A stretch of DNA of 64,000 nucleotides. It comes from Alistipes excrementigallinarum. GTDB lineage: Bacteria > Bacteroidota > Bacteroidia > Bacteroidales > Rikenellaceae. Below are positions 18,353 to 26,612 of the stretch, piece by piece. The DNA is taken from assembly GCA_019112825.1 (NCBI GenBank), contig DXIP01000018.1:124001-188000 (forward strand), read 5' to 3'. Within the stretch, counting starts at the first letter, position 1. Each line of letters opens with the position of its first letter. The notes below the pieces were generated by a model. It had not been told where the DNA came from and did no database searches. It saw nothing but the letters and a program-made list of their open reading frames with translations. The position numbers and the translations under genes were made by a program.

Positions 18353-18357
18353 AGGTC

Positions 18358-20187
18358 ATGGTCCGGAGGTTATTCATCCTCGCCGCAGCACTGCTGGCGA
18401 TGCAGACCGCTTTGCCCCAGATGAAGCGGCCGGAACCTCCACGCGCCGAGTTCTTTACGCCCGACTCGGCCCGCATGCGCACCTCCCCCTCGGAGCGGAC
18501 CGAACGCCTCTACGACAGCATCCGCTCGAAAACCAGCCGCCGGGCCGTGCCCCGCATGCTCTACGGACTCCTCTTCACCCGCAGCCGCATCGACACCACC
18601 CGCAGCGGCGCGGTCGAGGACGAAAGCCAGCGCTTCCTCCCCTACGAGGGACGGACCATCGGTTCGGTCACCATCGAACGCAACCAGGTATTCGACCCCG
18701 ACGGCAACTGGCTCGAACGGACCGGCAACAACCTCCACATCCTCACGCGCGAACGGGTGCTGCGCCGCGACCTGCTCTTCGGACCGGGCGACACGCTCGA
18801 TGCCGAGCAGCTGGTCCGCAACCAGCAGCTGCTGCGCTCGCGCAGCTACGTGTCGGACGCCGAGCTGGAGATTCGCCCCGACTCGCTCGACTCGACGCGC
18901 GTCGACATCATCGTCCATACGCGCGACAGCTGGACCATCGGCGTCGACGCCGGCCTCCATTCCGAGGGGCACACCATGTTCGGCCTCTACGACGCCAACA
19001 TCTTCGGTACGGGAAACATGCTCCGCGTGAAGACCAACTTCAGCCGCAAGGACTTCTCCTACGGCGGCAACATCGTCGAGTATGAGATTCCCAACATCTT
19101 CGGCTCGTTCTACTCGGCCAGCTTCTCGGCCGGGCGTGACTTCTACAACTCGGAACTGAAGCTCAACTTCGGCAAGGAGTTCATCCGGCCGACCGACTAC
19201 GAGGTGGGCATCAGCTACGAGAACGTCAAGTCGAAGTACTACCTTATCGACCGCGACACCTCGGACCTGGTGAAGGTGAAGACCTTCGACATCTGGGCCG
19301 GACGCTCGCGCTACATCCGTTCGATACGCTCGAGCATCTACTTCACGGGGCGTTACGGCTTCACGCAGTTCAGCCGCCGCCCCGAGGTGCGCGCCGACTA
19401 CAATCCGGCGTTCCACAACTGCGAGGAGATGCTCTTCGGCGCGGGTCTCTACCGCGAGAAGTTCTACACGGCGAACATGGTCTACGGATTCGGTACGCGC
19501 GAGTACCTGGCCACGGGCTACAAGGCCGAGCTGGTGGGCGGCTACTCGTGGGGCGAGTTCAACGACGAGATGTATCTGGGTACGGTCTACAAAATCGGCG
19601 GTTTCACCCGTGCCGGCTACCTCATGGGCAGCTTCACGCTGGGAAGCTACATCGACCTGGCAGACGGCTCGTGGCACCACAGCGCCGTGGATGTCGACCT
19701 GCAGTGGTTCTCGAACCTCTACATCTATCGCCGCAACCGCGTCCGACAGTTCCTCTCGCTGAACTACACCCAGGGATGGAACCGCGATGCGGGCAGCTAC
19801 GAAATCGTGCGCTTCACCCGCGAAAACGGACTCGAAGCGCTCAAGGAGCACATCACGGGTACGAACCGCATGGTGCTCAACACCGAAACGGTGCTCTTCA
19901 CCCCCTACCAGCCGCTCGGATTCCGCATTGCCTTCTTCGGATTTCTCGACATGGGGCTCATCGGCTACTCGCCCAACATCTTCAAGAACGACTTCTTCAC
20001 CTCGTTCGGACTGGGCATCCGGCTCAAGAACGAACGTCTGATTTTCAGCGCCATCCAGCTCCAGCTGGGTGTTGCCTTCGGCAAACGGGGGCTGGTCGAG
20101 AGCGAATACTACCGCATCTCGAGCCAGACACGGCTCGAGCAGTACCGCTATCTGCCCAAGCGGCCCGAGGTCGTGGGCTTCCAGTAG
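18358..20187 (+). CDS. Omp85-like outer-membrane protein with one POTRA-like domain
   Basis: The 609-residue protein starts with a signal peptide (MVRRLFILAAALLAMQTALPQ). A basic low-complexity segment follows, then a POTRA-like module at about 98-190 (IGSVTIERNQVFD, a helical stretch with LRRDLLFGPGDTLDAEQLVRN, RSRSYVSDAELEI, and RVDIIVHTRDSWTIG). Alternating beta strands of a membrane barrel run to the end. This layout recalls Omp85/BamA/TamA relatives, but with a single POTRA and a divergent barrel, so it may be a small translocase or insertase, or just a surface barrel. I chose 18358 because the open frame's earlier start (18280) lacks a signal sequence and overlaps the promoter box. Confidence 0.72.
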   Translation: MVRRLFILAAALLAMQTALPQMKRPEPPRAEFFTPDSARMRTSPSERTERLYDSIRSKTSRRAVPRMLYGLLFTRSRIDTTRSGAVEDESQRFLPYEGRTIGSVTIERNQVFDPDGNWLERTGNNLHILTRERVLRRDLLFGPGDTLDAEQLVRNQQLLRSRSYVSDAELEIRPDSLDSTRVDIIVHTRDSWTIGVDAGLHSEGHTMFGLYDANIFGTGNMLRVKTNFSRKDFSYGGNIVEYEIPNIFGSFYSASFSAGRDFYNSELKLNFGKEFIRPTDYEVGISYENVKSKYYLIDRDTSDLVKVKTFDIWAGRSRYIRSIRSSIYFTGRYGFTQFSRRPEVRADYNPAFHNCEEMLFGAGLYREKFYTANMVYGFGTREYLATGYKAELVGGYSWGEFNDEMYLGTVYKIGGFTRAGYLMGSFTLGSYIDLADGSWHHSAVDVDLQWFSNLYIYRRNRVRQFLSLNYTQGWNRDAGSYEIVRFTRENGLEALKEHITGTNRMVLNTETVLFTPYQPLGFRIAFFGFLDMGLIGYSPNIFKNDFFTSFGLGIRLKNERLIFSAIQLQLGVAFGKRGLVESEYYRISSQTRLEQYRYLPKRPEVVGFQ

Positions 20188-20213
20188 GGAAACTGGCAAC
20201 CCGCACAAACGAA

Positions 20214-20253
20214 GGAGCGGAACCGCAGCCGCAGAAGGCCCCGGTTCCGCTCC
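20214..20253. terminator. Hairpin between convergent genes
   Basis: GGAGCGGAACCG (20214-20225) pairs perfectly with CGGTTCCGCTCC (20242-20253). It lies between the Omp85-like and WG-repeat genes. There is no strong T tract, so efficiency is uncertain. Confidence 0.5.
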
Positions 20254-20282
20254 GTCATTGCTCTTCAGAGGTCACACGAGGG

Positions 20283-21695
20283 TCAATGCCCTGCGGCCGT
20301 CACCTCCTGCCCCTTGGTATCGATTCTGAAGTCGCGGCCGTCCAGCCGCACGCGGGCCGTGAAATCGACGAAATCCTCCGCCTGCTCGAACTGACAGGGA
20401 AGCACCTCCGAACCCGAACGGTCGACATAGCCATAGCCGCGCCCCTCGAGGTAGACGCGCCCCAGTCCGCAGCTGAAGGGCCACACCTCGTCGTAACGGT
20501 AGGGAACCATCAGCTCGCCCGTCGGGGCGATGTAGCCCCAGCGCGGTTTGTAGAAGTCGTCGCGCACCATGCCCAGACGCATGACGGCGGCACGCCGCTC
20601 GCTGAACTCGCGGGCATCGTCGAAGCGGGGCGAAATCATCTCGCGCCCCTCCGTGTCGACATAGCCGCAATAGTGGGTCATGGCGGGGAAAATCGCGCCG
20701 CGCGTATTCTCGTTGAAGGGTGCCAGCCCGTCGTGAAAATCCCCGAGCGACTCGTAGCGGAACGAGCTGAGCTCGCGGCCGAGGCGGTCGATGGCCCCGA
20801 AGTGCACGCCGTCGTAGCTCACCACGGCGACACGCTCGTTGAAGCTCCGCGCCACGGCATAGCGGGCCGGGAGCACCACGCGCCCCGTCAGGTCGAGGTA
20901 TCCGTAACGTCCCCCGCCGCTGCGGAAGAGCAGCCGACCGTCGCTCGGAGCGTCGAGCTCCTCATAGCGGCACGCCACCGGCTCACCGCCCAGCGAATCG
21001 ACCAGTCCCCAGCGCAGCCCCTGGTCGACCGTGCGGGCCGCAAGGGCGTAACCGCCTGTAAAGGGGGCAATCGTATCGTACCGGCAGGGGATAACCTCGC
21101 GCCCCAGGCTGTCGAGATATCCGCGTCTGGCGTTGCGCAGGGCGGCCATCCACCCCCGTTCGCCGACCGGTCCGATGGAGTCGTAGAGGCAGGGCACCAC
21201 CTCGCCGCCGCTCTCCGAGAGGTAGCCGCGGCGGCCGTTGCGCACGGCCGCACGCCAGCCCCGAAGGCCCGGCTCGCCGATTTCGCTGTAGAGGCAGGCG
21301 ATGACCTCGCGCCCCTCACGGTCGATGCGGCCGCGCAGGCCGCCCGGCAGCTCGACCCAGGCCAGGCTGTCGGCAAAGGGCGAAGCCACGGCATACTCGG
21401 GGGCGATGACCATCAACCCCGTGGTATCGATGTAGCCCCACCGCTCGCCGGGAATCTGCACGGCGGCACGCCCCTCGCTGAAGGGGGCCGCAGCGGCATA
21501 GCGGCAGGGTATCACAAGCCGCCCCTCGGCATCGACATAGCCCCAGCGGGGCGCCCCGTCGACCGTATCGAGCACGGCGGCCCGCCGCTCGCGAAGCTCG
21601 CCGACCGACGCATAGCGGGCCGTACGCCGACGGAAGTCGGGCTTGCAGCCAACCACCGCCGTCAGCACGCACAACAACAGAAGAAGTCGTTTCAT
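20283..21695 (-). CDS. WG-repeat lipoprotein
   Basis: The 470-residue protein has a lipoprotein signal (MKRLLLLLCVLTAVVGC, cleavage before Cys17). The rest is built from about ten WG (KWG Leptospira-type) repeats of 40-45 residues, each with the pattern WGYVDxxGxxVIPCRYxxxxPF. Clear copies begin at RWGYVDAEGRLVIP, RWGYIDTTGLMVI, YLDSLGREVIPCRYD, YGYLDLTGRVVLPARY, CGYVDTEGREMISPRF and RWGYIAPTGELMVPYRYDE. Such repeats form beta-rich solenoids or propellers of unknown ligand. It is convergent with the Omp85-like gene and is probably anchored in the outer membrane facing the periplasm or surface. Confidence 0.85.
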   Translation of the reverse strand: MKRLLLLLCVLTAVVGCKPDFRRRTARYASVGELRERRAAVLDTVDGAPRWGYVDAEGRLVIPCRYAAAAPFSEGRAAVQIPGERWGYIDTTGLMVIAPEYAVASPFADSLAWVELPGGLRGRIDREGREVIACLYSEIGEPGLRGWRAAVRNGRRGYLSESGGEVVPCLYDSIGPVGERGWMAALRNARRGYLDSLGREVIPCRYDTIAPFTGGYALAARTVDQGLRWGLVDSLGGEPVACRYEELDAPSDGRLLFRSGGGRYGYLDLTGRVVLPARYAVARSFNERVAVVSYDGVHFGAIDRLGRELSSFRYESLGDFHDGLAPFNENTRGAIFPAMTHYCGYVDTEGREMISPRFDDAREFSERRAAVMRLGMVRDDFYKPRWGYIAPTGELMVPYRYDEVWPFSCGLGRVYLEGRGYGYVDRSGSEVLPCQFEQAEDFVDFTARVRLDGRDFRIDTKGQEVTAAGH

Positions 21696-21716
21696 GGCTG
21701 ATGTTTTTTCCTACTG

Positions 21717-21724
21717 CAAAGATA
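21717..21724 (-). promoter_or_regulatory. -7 box of the WG-repeat gene promoter
   Basis: TATCTTTG on the minus strand matches TAnnTTTG, 21 bases before the start at 21695. Confidence 0.55.
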
Positions 21725-21951
21725 CCAAAAGAGGGGCGTATTCGGGCACCCGCACCCGGGATTTTTGCATCGGTAGCGCATCTGGCCCCTCGGCGGCGGC
21801 GCGGCTCCTGCCTCATCCGCCCTGCGTCCGCCGAAGAGGCGGCCATCCGAAAAGGCCCCGTGCAAAAGAATGCCGCCACTCGTGATAACGCCGCACAAAA
21901 AGGGGAAGTGACCCGAAGGCCGCTCCCCCACTCGAACTTTTATTCTGACGC

Positions 21952-24045
21952 TTACCGTTTCTTGTTTGTCTCGACAATAATCGCGCCATTGCGGGCCTTG
22001 CGGCCATACTCGCGAATGGCCGAAGCATCTTTGAGAATCATCATCGAACGGATGTTCGAAGGTTCGCCCAGCAACTCATCCAGCTCGCCGGGTTTCAGCT
22101 TGTCGGCACGGTACTCCTTGCCGTCGATGACCCAAAGCACCCCCTTCTGCGAAGTCGGTTTCGTAGAACCTCCCTTCACGGAGATAATCGGCTCGCCCTT
22201 CGGCATTCCCTGCCCTGCGGCAGCAGCGGCTGCCGACGAACCGGAGGAGGAGGTCGAAGTCGAGGTCGAGGTGGAAACCGAGCCGGCTCCGGAGGCCGAG
22301 GCCGAGACGGAGGTTCCGTCACCGGTGATGACGATGGTCTGCGACGAGGAGGCGAGCCGCTGCCCGTCCAACTCGCTCTGGGCCTGCTTGAGCTGCTCGC
22401 TGGCTTCGCGCAGCTGCTGCTGAACCGCCTTCCACTCGTCGCTGTTCAAATACTGACGGGCCGCCTCCAGCGAGGCCTCGGTCTGATGCCCGTCCAACTC
22501 GCGCTGCGCCTGCTCAAGCTGCTCGCTGGCTTCGCGCAGCTGCTGCTGCACCTTCTTCCACTCGTCGCCGCTCAGATGCTTCCGGGCAGCCTCAAGACCG
22601 ACACGCGCAGCCTCAAGACCGGCACGTCCCGCCTCGAGGCCCTCGGCCCCGGCACGGAGCGACCCTTCGAGTTGCCGGGCAAAATCGTTCGTGAGGATGT
22701 AGACCACCCCCTTGGCCTCCGGCCGGTCGAACTGCTCTATTACGGAGGGCTCCTTGATGACCTTCACCGACGCAATCTCCGAAGGGTCGATGTCCAGCTC
22801 AGCGTAGCTCTTCCGCTGACCGTCCAGAATGTAGATATATTGGTCGGTCGTCCCTTCCGAGGAGTTACCCCGAAGGGTAATCCGGACGATACCCGACGCC
22901 GGGTCGTCCGACTTCTCCACATCGACCGAGGCAATCCGCTCCACCTTGAGCGTGTCGAGCGCCGAGGCCGTCACCTCGCGGCCGTCGATGAAATAGCGCA
23001 CCGCGGGCTGCTTGAGCGCCGCCTGTGCCGACCCGGCGAGCCCCTCCGATGCCGACTGTCCGGCCTCGGCCGAGGCATCACGCAACGCGCTGTCGACCAG
23101 TGCCGCAACCGATGTGCCGTTTCCGACGGCCGAGGATAGGAAAGTTCCGGAATTTTGCGTACCTTTGTCTACGGGAACGCGGTAGACGGTTTCTGCAAAG
23201 GCGCCGAGCGCAAGCCCGACAAGCGGCAGGAAGACCAACGCACGGGCGTAGTTCCACCGCGATGATTTCTTACGTAACATCATGGTAATACGGTTTTTAA
23301 GTTTACTGTGATTGAAGCTGTTGGCAACTGAGCACCACCTCCTGCCAGCAGCTTTCCTTATTAACAACATCTGATATTCGCGTGCATCGACGCCGCTGCG
23401 GAGCACCGCCTCGTCGGCCTCGTATTCGTGGATGGCGCGCAACTCGCGGCGCAGGAGCCACATCGCGGGGTTGAACCACTGCAGACATCCGGCAAGGTCC
23501 GCCACGAGCAAGTCGACCGAATGGTGCAGCCGCAGATGGGCCTCCTCGTGCAGCAGGACATCGCGGAGCAGGGCGTCGTCGTCCTGTTCCGAGACGACGA
23601 TGTAGCGTCCCCAGCTGAAGGGGGAACCCTTCTCGGGACGGCGCACCAGCACCATGCCGCCTGGAAGACGCTCGCTCCGCCCGCCGTGAACAATGCTCCA
23701 CACCCGCACGAGCGATACGACAACCCACAGCAGCATAGCCACGACGCCCGCCGCAAAGAGCATCGCCAGAAGCTCCCGCCACGGAAAGGGTTTCGCAGCG
23801 GCCACCGCCTCAACGGGCAATGCGGGCTGTGTCACTACCGGCAGGACAAACGGCTCGGGCGCGGGCAGGTCGCGGTAGAGGGTCACCACGCAGCAAGGCA
23901 GCACGAACGAGAGCACAAGCATCGCAAGCAGCACGACGCGGTTGAAGCGATGGAAGGTCTCGCGGCTGAGCAGCAGTTTGTAGAAGAGGTAGAAGACTGC
24001 CAGACAGGCACCCGTCTTCAGGCTGTATAGCATCAGGTCGTACAT
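21952..24045 (-). CDS. BlaR1-type M56 metallopeptidase sensor with plug-like repeats
   Basis: The 697-residue protein has membrane helices at about 5-25, 36-56, 92-115 and 280-300. Between them is a cytoplasmic M56 zinc protease loop with HEEAH at 166-170 and the later ligand region HEYEADEA. The external part is unusual: three modules resembling the TonB-receptor plug or SusC linker (about 347-392 from YFIDGREV, 400-450 from YIYILDGQRKSY, and 636-697 from VLWVIDGKEY). A near-exact 42-residue duplication of amphipathic helix (about 520-603) and a Ser/Ala-rich linker lie between the last two. By analogy with BlaR1/MecR1, ligand sensing outside would trigger cleavage of the BlaI-like repressor encoded 2 bases upstream. 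The ligand is unknown, and no penicillin-binding domain is present. Confidence 0.82.
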   Translation of the reverse strand: MYDLMLYSLKTGACLAVFYLFYKLLLSRETFHRFNRVVLLAMLVLSFVLPCCVVTLYRDLPAPEPFVLPVVTQPALPVEAVAAAKPFPWRELLAMLFAAGVVAMLLWVVVSLVRVWSIVHGGRSERLPGGMVLVRRPEKGSPFSWGRYIVVSEQDDDALLRDVLLHEEAHLRLHHSVDLLVADLAGCLQWFNPAMWLLRRELRAIHEYEADEAVLRSGVDAREYQMLLIRKAAGRRWCSVANSFNHSKLKNRITMMLRKKSSRWNYARALVFLPLVGLALGAFAETVYRVPVDKGTQNSGTFLSSAVGNGTSVAALVDSALRDASAEAGQSASEGLAGSAQAALKQPAVRYFIDGREVTASALDTLKVERIASVDVEKSDDPASGIVRITLRGNSSEGTTDQYIYILDGQRKSYAELDIDPSEIASVKVIKEPSVIEQFDRPEAKGVVYILTNDFARQLEGSLRAGAEGLEAGRAGLEAARVGLEAARKHLSGDEWKKVQQQLREASEQLEQAQRELDGHQTEASLEAARQYLNSDEWKAVQQQLREASEQLKQAQSELDGQRLASSSQTIVITGDGTSVSASASGAGSVSTSTSTSTSSSGSSAAAAAAGQGMPKGEPIISVKGGSTKPTSQKGVLWVIDGKEYRADKLKPGELDELLGEPSNIRSMMILKDASAIREYGRKARNGAIIVETNKKR
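22361..22612 (-). repeat. 126-bp direct repeat inside the M56 gene
   Basis: Two copies (22361-22486 and 22487-22612) share long identical blocks, for example TGCCCGTCCAACTCGC at 22361 and 22487. The period of 42 codons keeps the reading frame and doubles a glutamine-rich helix (DEWKxVQQQLREASEQL). Confidence 0.75.
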
Positions 24046-24047
24046 GG

Positions 24048-24413
24048 CTACCGGCTGTTTTCACGTTCGATGCGGTCGATGAGCCCGCGCAGCTCCTCGA
24101 CCGAAATCTTCTCCTCCTCGACCAGCGCCGAGACGGCGCCCAGATAGGAGTTCTCGAAGTACTTGCGGATGACGCCACCGAGCGTCTGCCGCGAAAACTC
24201 CTCCTCGCTCACCACCGGGAAGTACTGGTAGGTCGCCCCGAAGGCCTTGTGCGAGAGGTAGCCCTTCGCTTCGAGCGTACGGACAATCGTCGAGACGGTA
24301 TTGAAATGGGGGCGAGGTTCGGGGCAGAGCGCCACCACCTCGCGCACGAACAACGGGCCGTGCGCCCAGAAATAGCGCATCAGCTCCTCCTCCTTATGGG
24401 TCAGTTTCTCCAT
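24048..24413 (-). CDS. BlaI/MecI-family transcriptional repressor
   Basis: The 121-residue protein has the winged-helix DNA-binding domain of BlaI/MecI/CopY (MEKLTHKEEELMRYFWAHGP at the N-terminus, recognition region FNTVSTIVRTLEAKGYLSH) and a C-terminal dimerisation helix. I start it at MEKLTHKEE (24413), the family start, not at the frame's 24452. The M56 sensor gene follows after 2 bases, the usual pairing. Two 17-bp dyads upstream, one overlapping the -33 region, are its likely operators, suggesting autorepression. No beta-lactamase or other classic target lies next to it, so its targets besides its own operon are unknown. Confidence 0.9.
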   Translation of the reverse strand: MEKLTHKEEELMRYFWAHGPLFVREVVALCPEPRPHFNTVSTIVRTLEAKGYLSHKAFGATYQYFPVVSEEEFSRQTLGGVIRKYFENSYLGAVSALVEEEKISVEELRGLIDRIERENSR

Positions 24414-24454
24414 GGCAATCAGCGGGGTGTTCTCCTCCTGCATTCCCCGCACAA

Positions 24455-24485
24455 CAAAGGTAGCAAAATTTTTCCGTCGAGCAAC
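24455..24485 (-). promoter_or_regulatory. Promoter of the BlaI-M56 operon
   Basis: Minus-strand GTTG (24485-24482), 19 bases, then TACCTTTG (24462-24455). The -7 box is a full match and the -33 element 3 of 4. The box lies 41 bases before the start at 24413. Confidence 0.6.
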
Positions 24486-24520
24486 TATTTTTTATAGTTA
24501 TTCAACTAAAAAATTTAGTT
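24483..24520. promoter_or_regulatory. Tandem 17-bp dyads, likely BlaI-type operators
   Basis: Dyad 1 at 24483-24499 has arms AACTAT/ATAGTT. Dyad 2 at 24504-24520 has arms AACTAAA/TTTAGTT. Their centres are 21 bp apart, two helical turns, so two repressor dimers would sit on the same DNA face. Dyad 1 overlaps the -33 region of the BlaI-M56 promoter. Confidence 0.65.
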
Positions 24521-24572
24521 TTCCACAAAAACAGACGACAACGTTCTGACATCCGACCGGTACGACCTATAT

Positions 24573-24609
24573 AAAAAGGGAGCGAAGACCCCGCAGGGTC
24601 TTCGCTCCC
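24573..24609 (-). terminator. Terminator of the ten-gene envelope cluster
   Basis: GGGAGCGAAGACCC (24578-24591) and its exact complement (24596-24609) form a 14-bp stem with a 4-base loop. On the minus strand it is followed by TTTTT (24577-24573). It lies 41 bases past the stop of the transglutaminase-like gene. Confidence 0.88.
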
Positions 24610-24649
24610 AAAGTGTACACACACGCCCCGTCCGGGGCCGGGAAGGGCG

Positions 24650-26533
24650 TCAGCGCATGAGCACCTCGACGCTTGCATTGTCCATGCCGGGCATCGTACG
24701 GCCGATACCGGCGCCGATGTAGGTCGGGTCGCAGACCGTATAGCGCTTGCCGCGCACGACGACGTAGTCGCCCGGAGCCTCCCCCTTGAAGCAGACCGCC
24801 GCAGCCACGTGGCCCGGATACTCGAGCAGCACGACGTCGAGCCCCAGCAGCTCGCGCACGAGCAGCGAATAGAGCACGGCGCGGTCCTCGCAGTCGCAGG
24901 CCGGATAGAAGAGCGTCTCCTCGGCAAAGAGCGGACGTTCGTAGCCGAACTGCTCGTCATCGGTGGCGTAGGGGAATGCCGTCTGCACGAAGTTGAGCAG
25001 CATGTCGGCCGCCTCGGTCTCGCTTCGGCCCGAGAGAGCCTGCTGCAGGGCGGGATAGAGGCTCTGACGCACGGTGGCGCCCACCGAGGGGATTTGGTAG
25101 ACCGCAACGTCGCAGCAGGGGAAGAGGTTGTAGTAGTCAATCAGACTGCGGTCGACCACCACGTCGGCCTGAAGTTCGGGATAGCGCTTCGAGACGAGGT
25201 GGCGCGGAGCAACCTTCCGTTCGGGAAGCGCCGGAACCGACGGACGCAGCGCAAGGAGCCGCTCGCCCGGGAAGGCGCGGTTGAAGACATAGTAGCCGCC
25301 CGATGCGGGCAGGTTGCCCACGACGAAGAACTTCTCGCCGCCAAGCTCGAGGTAACGATAGCCATAGAGCATGCCCGAGGCGGGGACGAGCAGCACGAGG
25401 CGCTGTCCCGTGCGGGCGATGCGCACTTTGTAGCCCGACTGCGCCATGAGGAAGGTCTGGAGCAGCACCGCCTCGTTGGCCGCACCGTCGTACCAGGCCG
25501 AGGCGAGGAACTCCAGCATCTTGAGGTAGCCCCAGTCGTCAAGGCGCAACTGGTCGCGCAGACGGAGGCACTCCTCCGTCACCGTACGGTAGGCCGGCGC
25601 CGAGAAGGACTCCCAGAGCGTTGCCACGGAGCCCTCAGAGACGTCGCGCAGGCGGGGCTTCGACCCCTGCACGGCGGGCACGGCATACTCCGTACCGACG
25701 AAGGTGAAGCGCTGCTGCGGCCCCTTGAGCTTCGACCCGCCGCGCATCGCACCGCCACGGTCGGCTGCAACCTCATCGGCGGCAGGCACTGCCGGTGCGG
25801 CGGGCGTCACGGCGGGAGCACTCGGAAGGGCCGGTTGTGCCGGGGCCGAAGGCGCGGTCACGGGAGCTGCCGGACGAACGGGAGCAGCCGGGCCGGCGTC
25901 GGGTACGGCCGGCTTCACGGGAGCTGCCGGAGCATCGGAACCCAACACCGACGAGAGGTTGTCTCCGCCGACGTTCCCGCCCTCGGGACGAAGCGTCGGG
26001 AGCTGCCCCGACTCCCCTCCCGCGAGGATGTTGCCTCCGTCGGGTCGAAGCTGCGGCGCGCCGCCTCTCCCCGCAGCGGGGTCAGCAGGCACATCGGGGC
26101 GGATGGTCGGCGCGGAGCCACCCTGCAGCGCCGCATCGGTGTCGGGGATGAGGTTCCCCTCCCCCGCTGCCGGCCCGACCGCTGCGGGAATGTCGGGTTC
26201 GACGACCGGCTCAGGAGCCGGAGCCACGGGCTCGACCACCTCGGCAACGGGCACGGCGCGCGGTGCAGGCGGCTCCTCGTCGGGCGGCGTCGCGGGAATC
26301 GGAGGCGCCGGCTGCGACTCGGCCTCAACGGCCGGCCGCTCCTCGGCAGCGGTCCACCGCTCGCGCATGTAGCGGATATACTCGGCATTGCGCGAATCGA
26401 TGTACTCCTGATAGGCCTGCTGGCGCTGACGGATGAACTCCTCGTAACTGCTGCGCACATCCTGGGCGGAGGCCGCAGCAACGGTCAGGGTCGCAATCGC
26501 GGCGACGAGCGCCGCACGTATGGGTCGGTTCAT
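24650..26533 (-). CDS. Exported protein with Pro/Ala-rich linker and transglutaminase-like domain
   Basis: The 627-residue protein has a signal peptide (cleavage after SAQ, residue 24), a basic coiled segment (about 25-60), and a 200-residue Pro/Ala/Val-rich linker. The linker holds three short motifs: IRPDVP, LRPDGGN and LRPEGGN. A folded C-terminal domain (about 290-627) follows. The end looks like a transglutaminase/cysteine-protease fold: Cys in CDCEDRAVLYSLLVRELLG, His in YPGHVAAAVCF and Asp in YTVCDPTYIGAGIG, in the right order for a catalytic triad. Such proteins in Bacteroidota are often uncharacterised. It is the last gene of the ten-gene cluster, before a strong terminator, and is most likely periplasmic or surface-exposed. 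Substrate unknown. Confidence 0.72.
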   Translation of the reverse strand: MNRPIRAALVAAIATLTVAAASAQDVRSSYEEFIRQRQQAYQEYIDSRNAEYIRYMRERWTAAEERPAVEAESQPAPPIPATPPDEEPPAPRAVPVAEVVEPVAPAPEPVVEPDIPAAVGPAAGEGNLIPDTDAALQGGSAPTIRPDVPADPAAGRGGAPQLRPDGGNILAGGESGQLPTLRPEGGNVGGDNLSSVLGSDAPAAPVKPAVPDAGPAAPVRPAAPVTAPSAPAQPALPSAPAVTPAAPAVPAADEVAADRGGAMRGGSKLKGPQQRFTFVGTEYAVPAVQGSKPRLRDVSEGSVATLWESFSAPAYRTVTEECLRLRDQLRLDDWGYLKMLEFLASAWYDGAANEAVLLQTFLMAQSGYKVRIARTGQRLVLLVPASGMLYGYRYLELGGEKFFVVGNLPASGGYYVFNRAFPGERLLALRPSVPALPERKVAPRHLVSKRYPELQADVVVDRSLIDYYNLFPCCDVAVYQIPSVGATVRQSLYPALQQALSGRSETEAADMLLNFVQTAFPYATDDEQFGYERPLFAEETLFYPACDCEDRAVLYSLLVRELLGLDVVLLEYPGHVAAAVCFKGEAPGDYVVVRGKRYTVCDPTYIGAGIGRTMPGMDNASVEVLMR

Positions 26534-26612
26534 GGACTTCGTTTTTTAAGAGACAAAAAGCGGCGTCCGCCCCGTACTCCGGAGCCGGACACCGCGTGAG
26601 CAAAGCGGAGGA

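Noticed and set aside
20283..21695. Propeller enzyme in the WG-repeat gene
   Set aside because: WG repeats alone give no catalytic residues; no enzyme motif was found.
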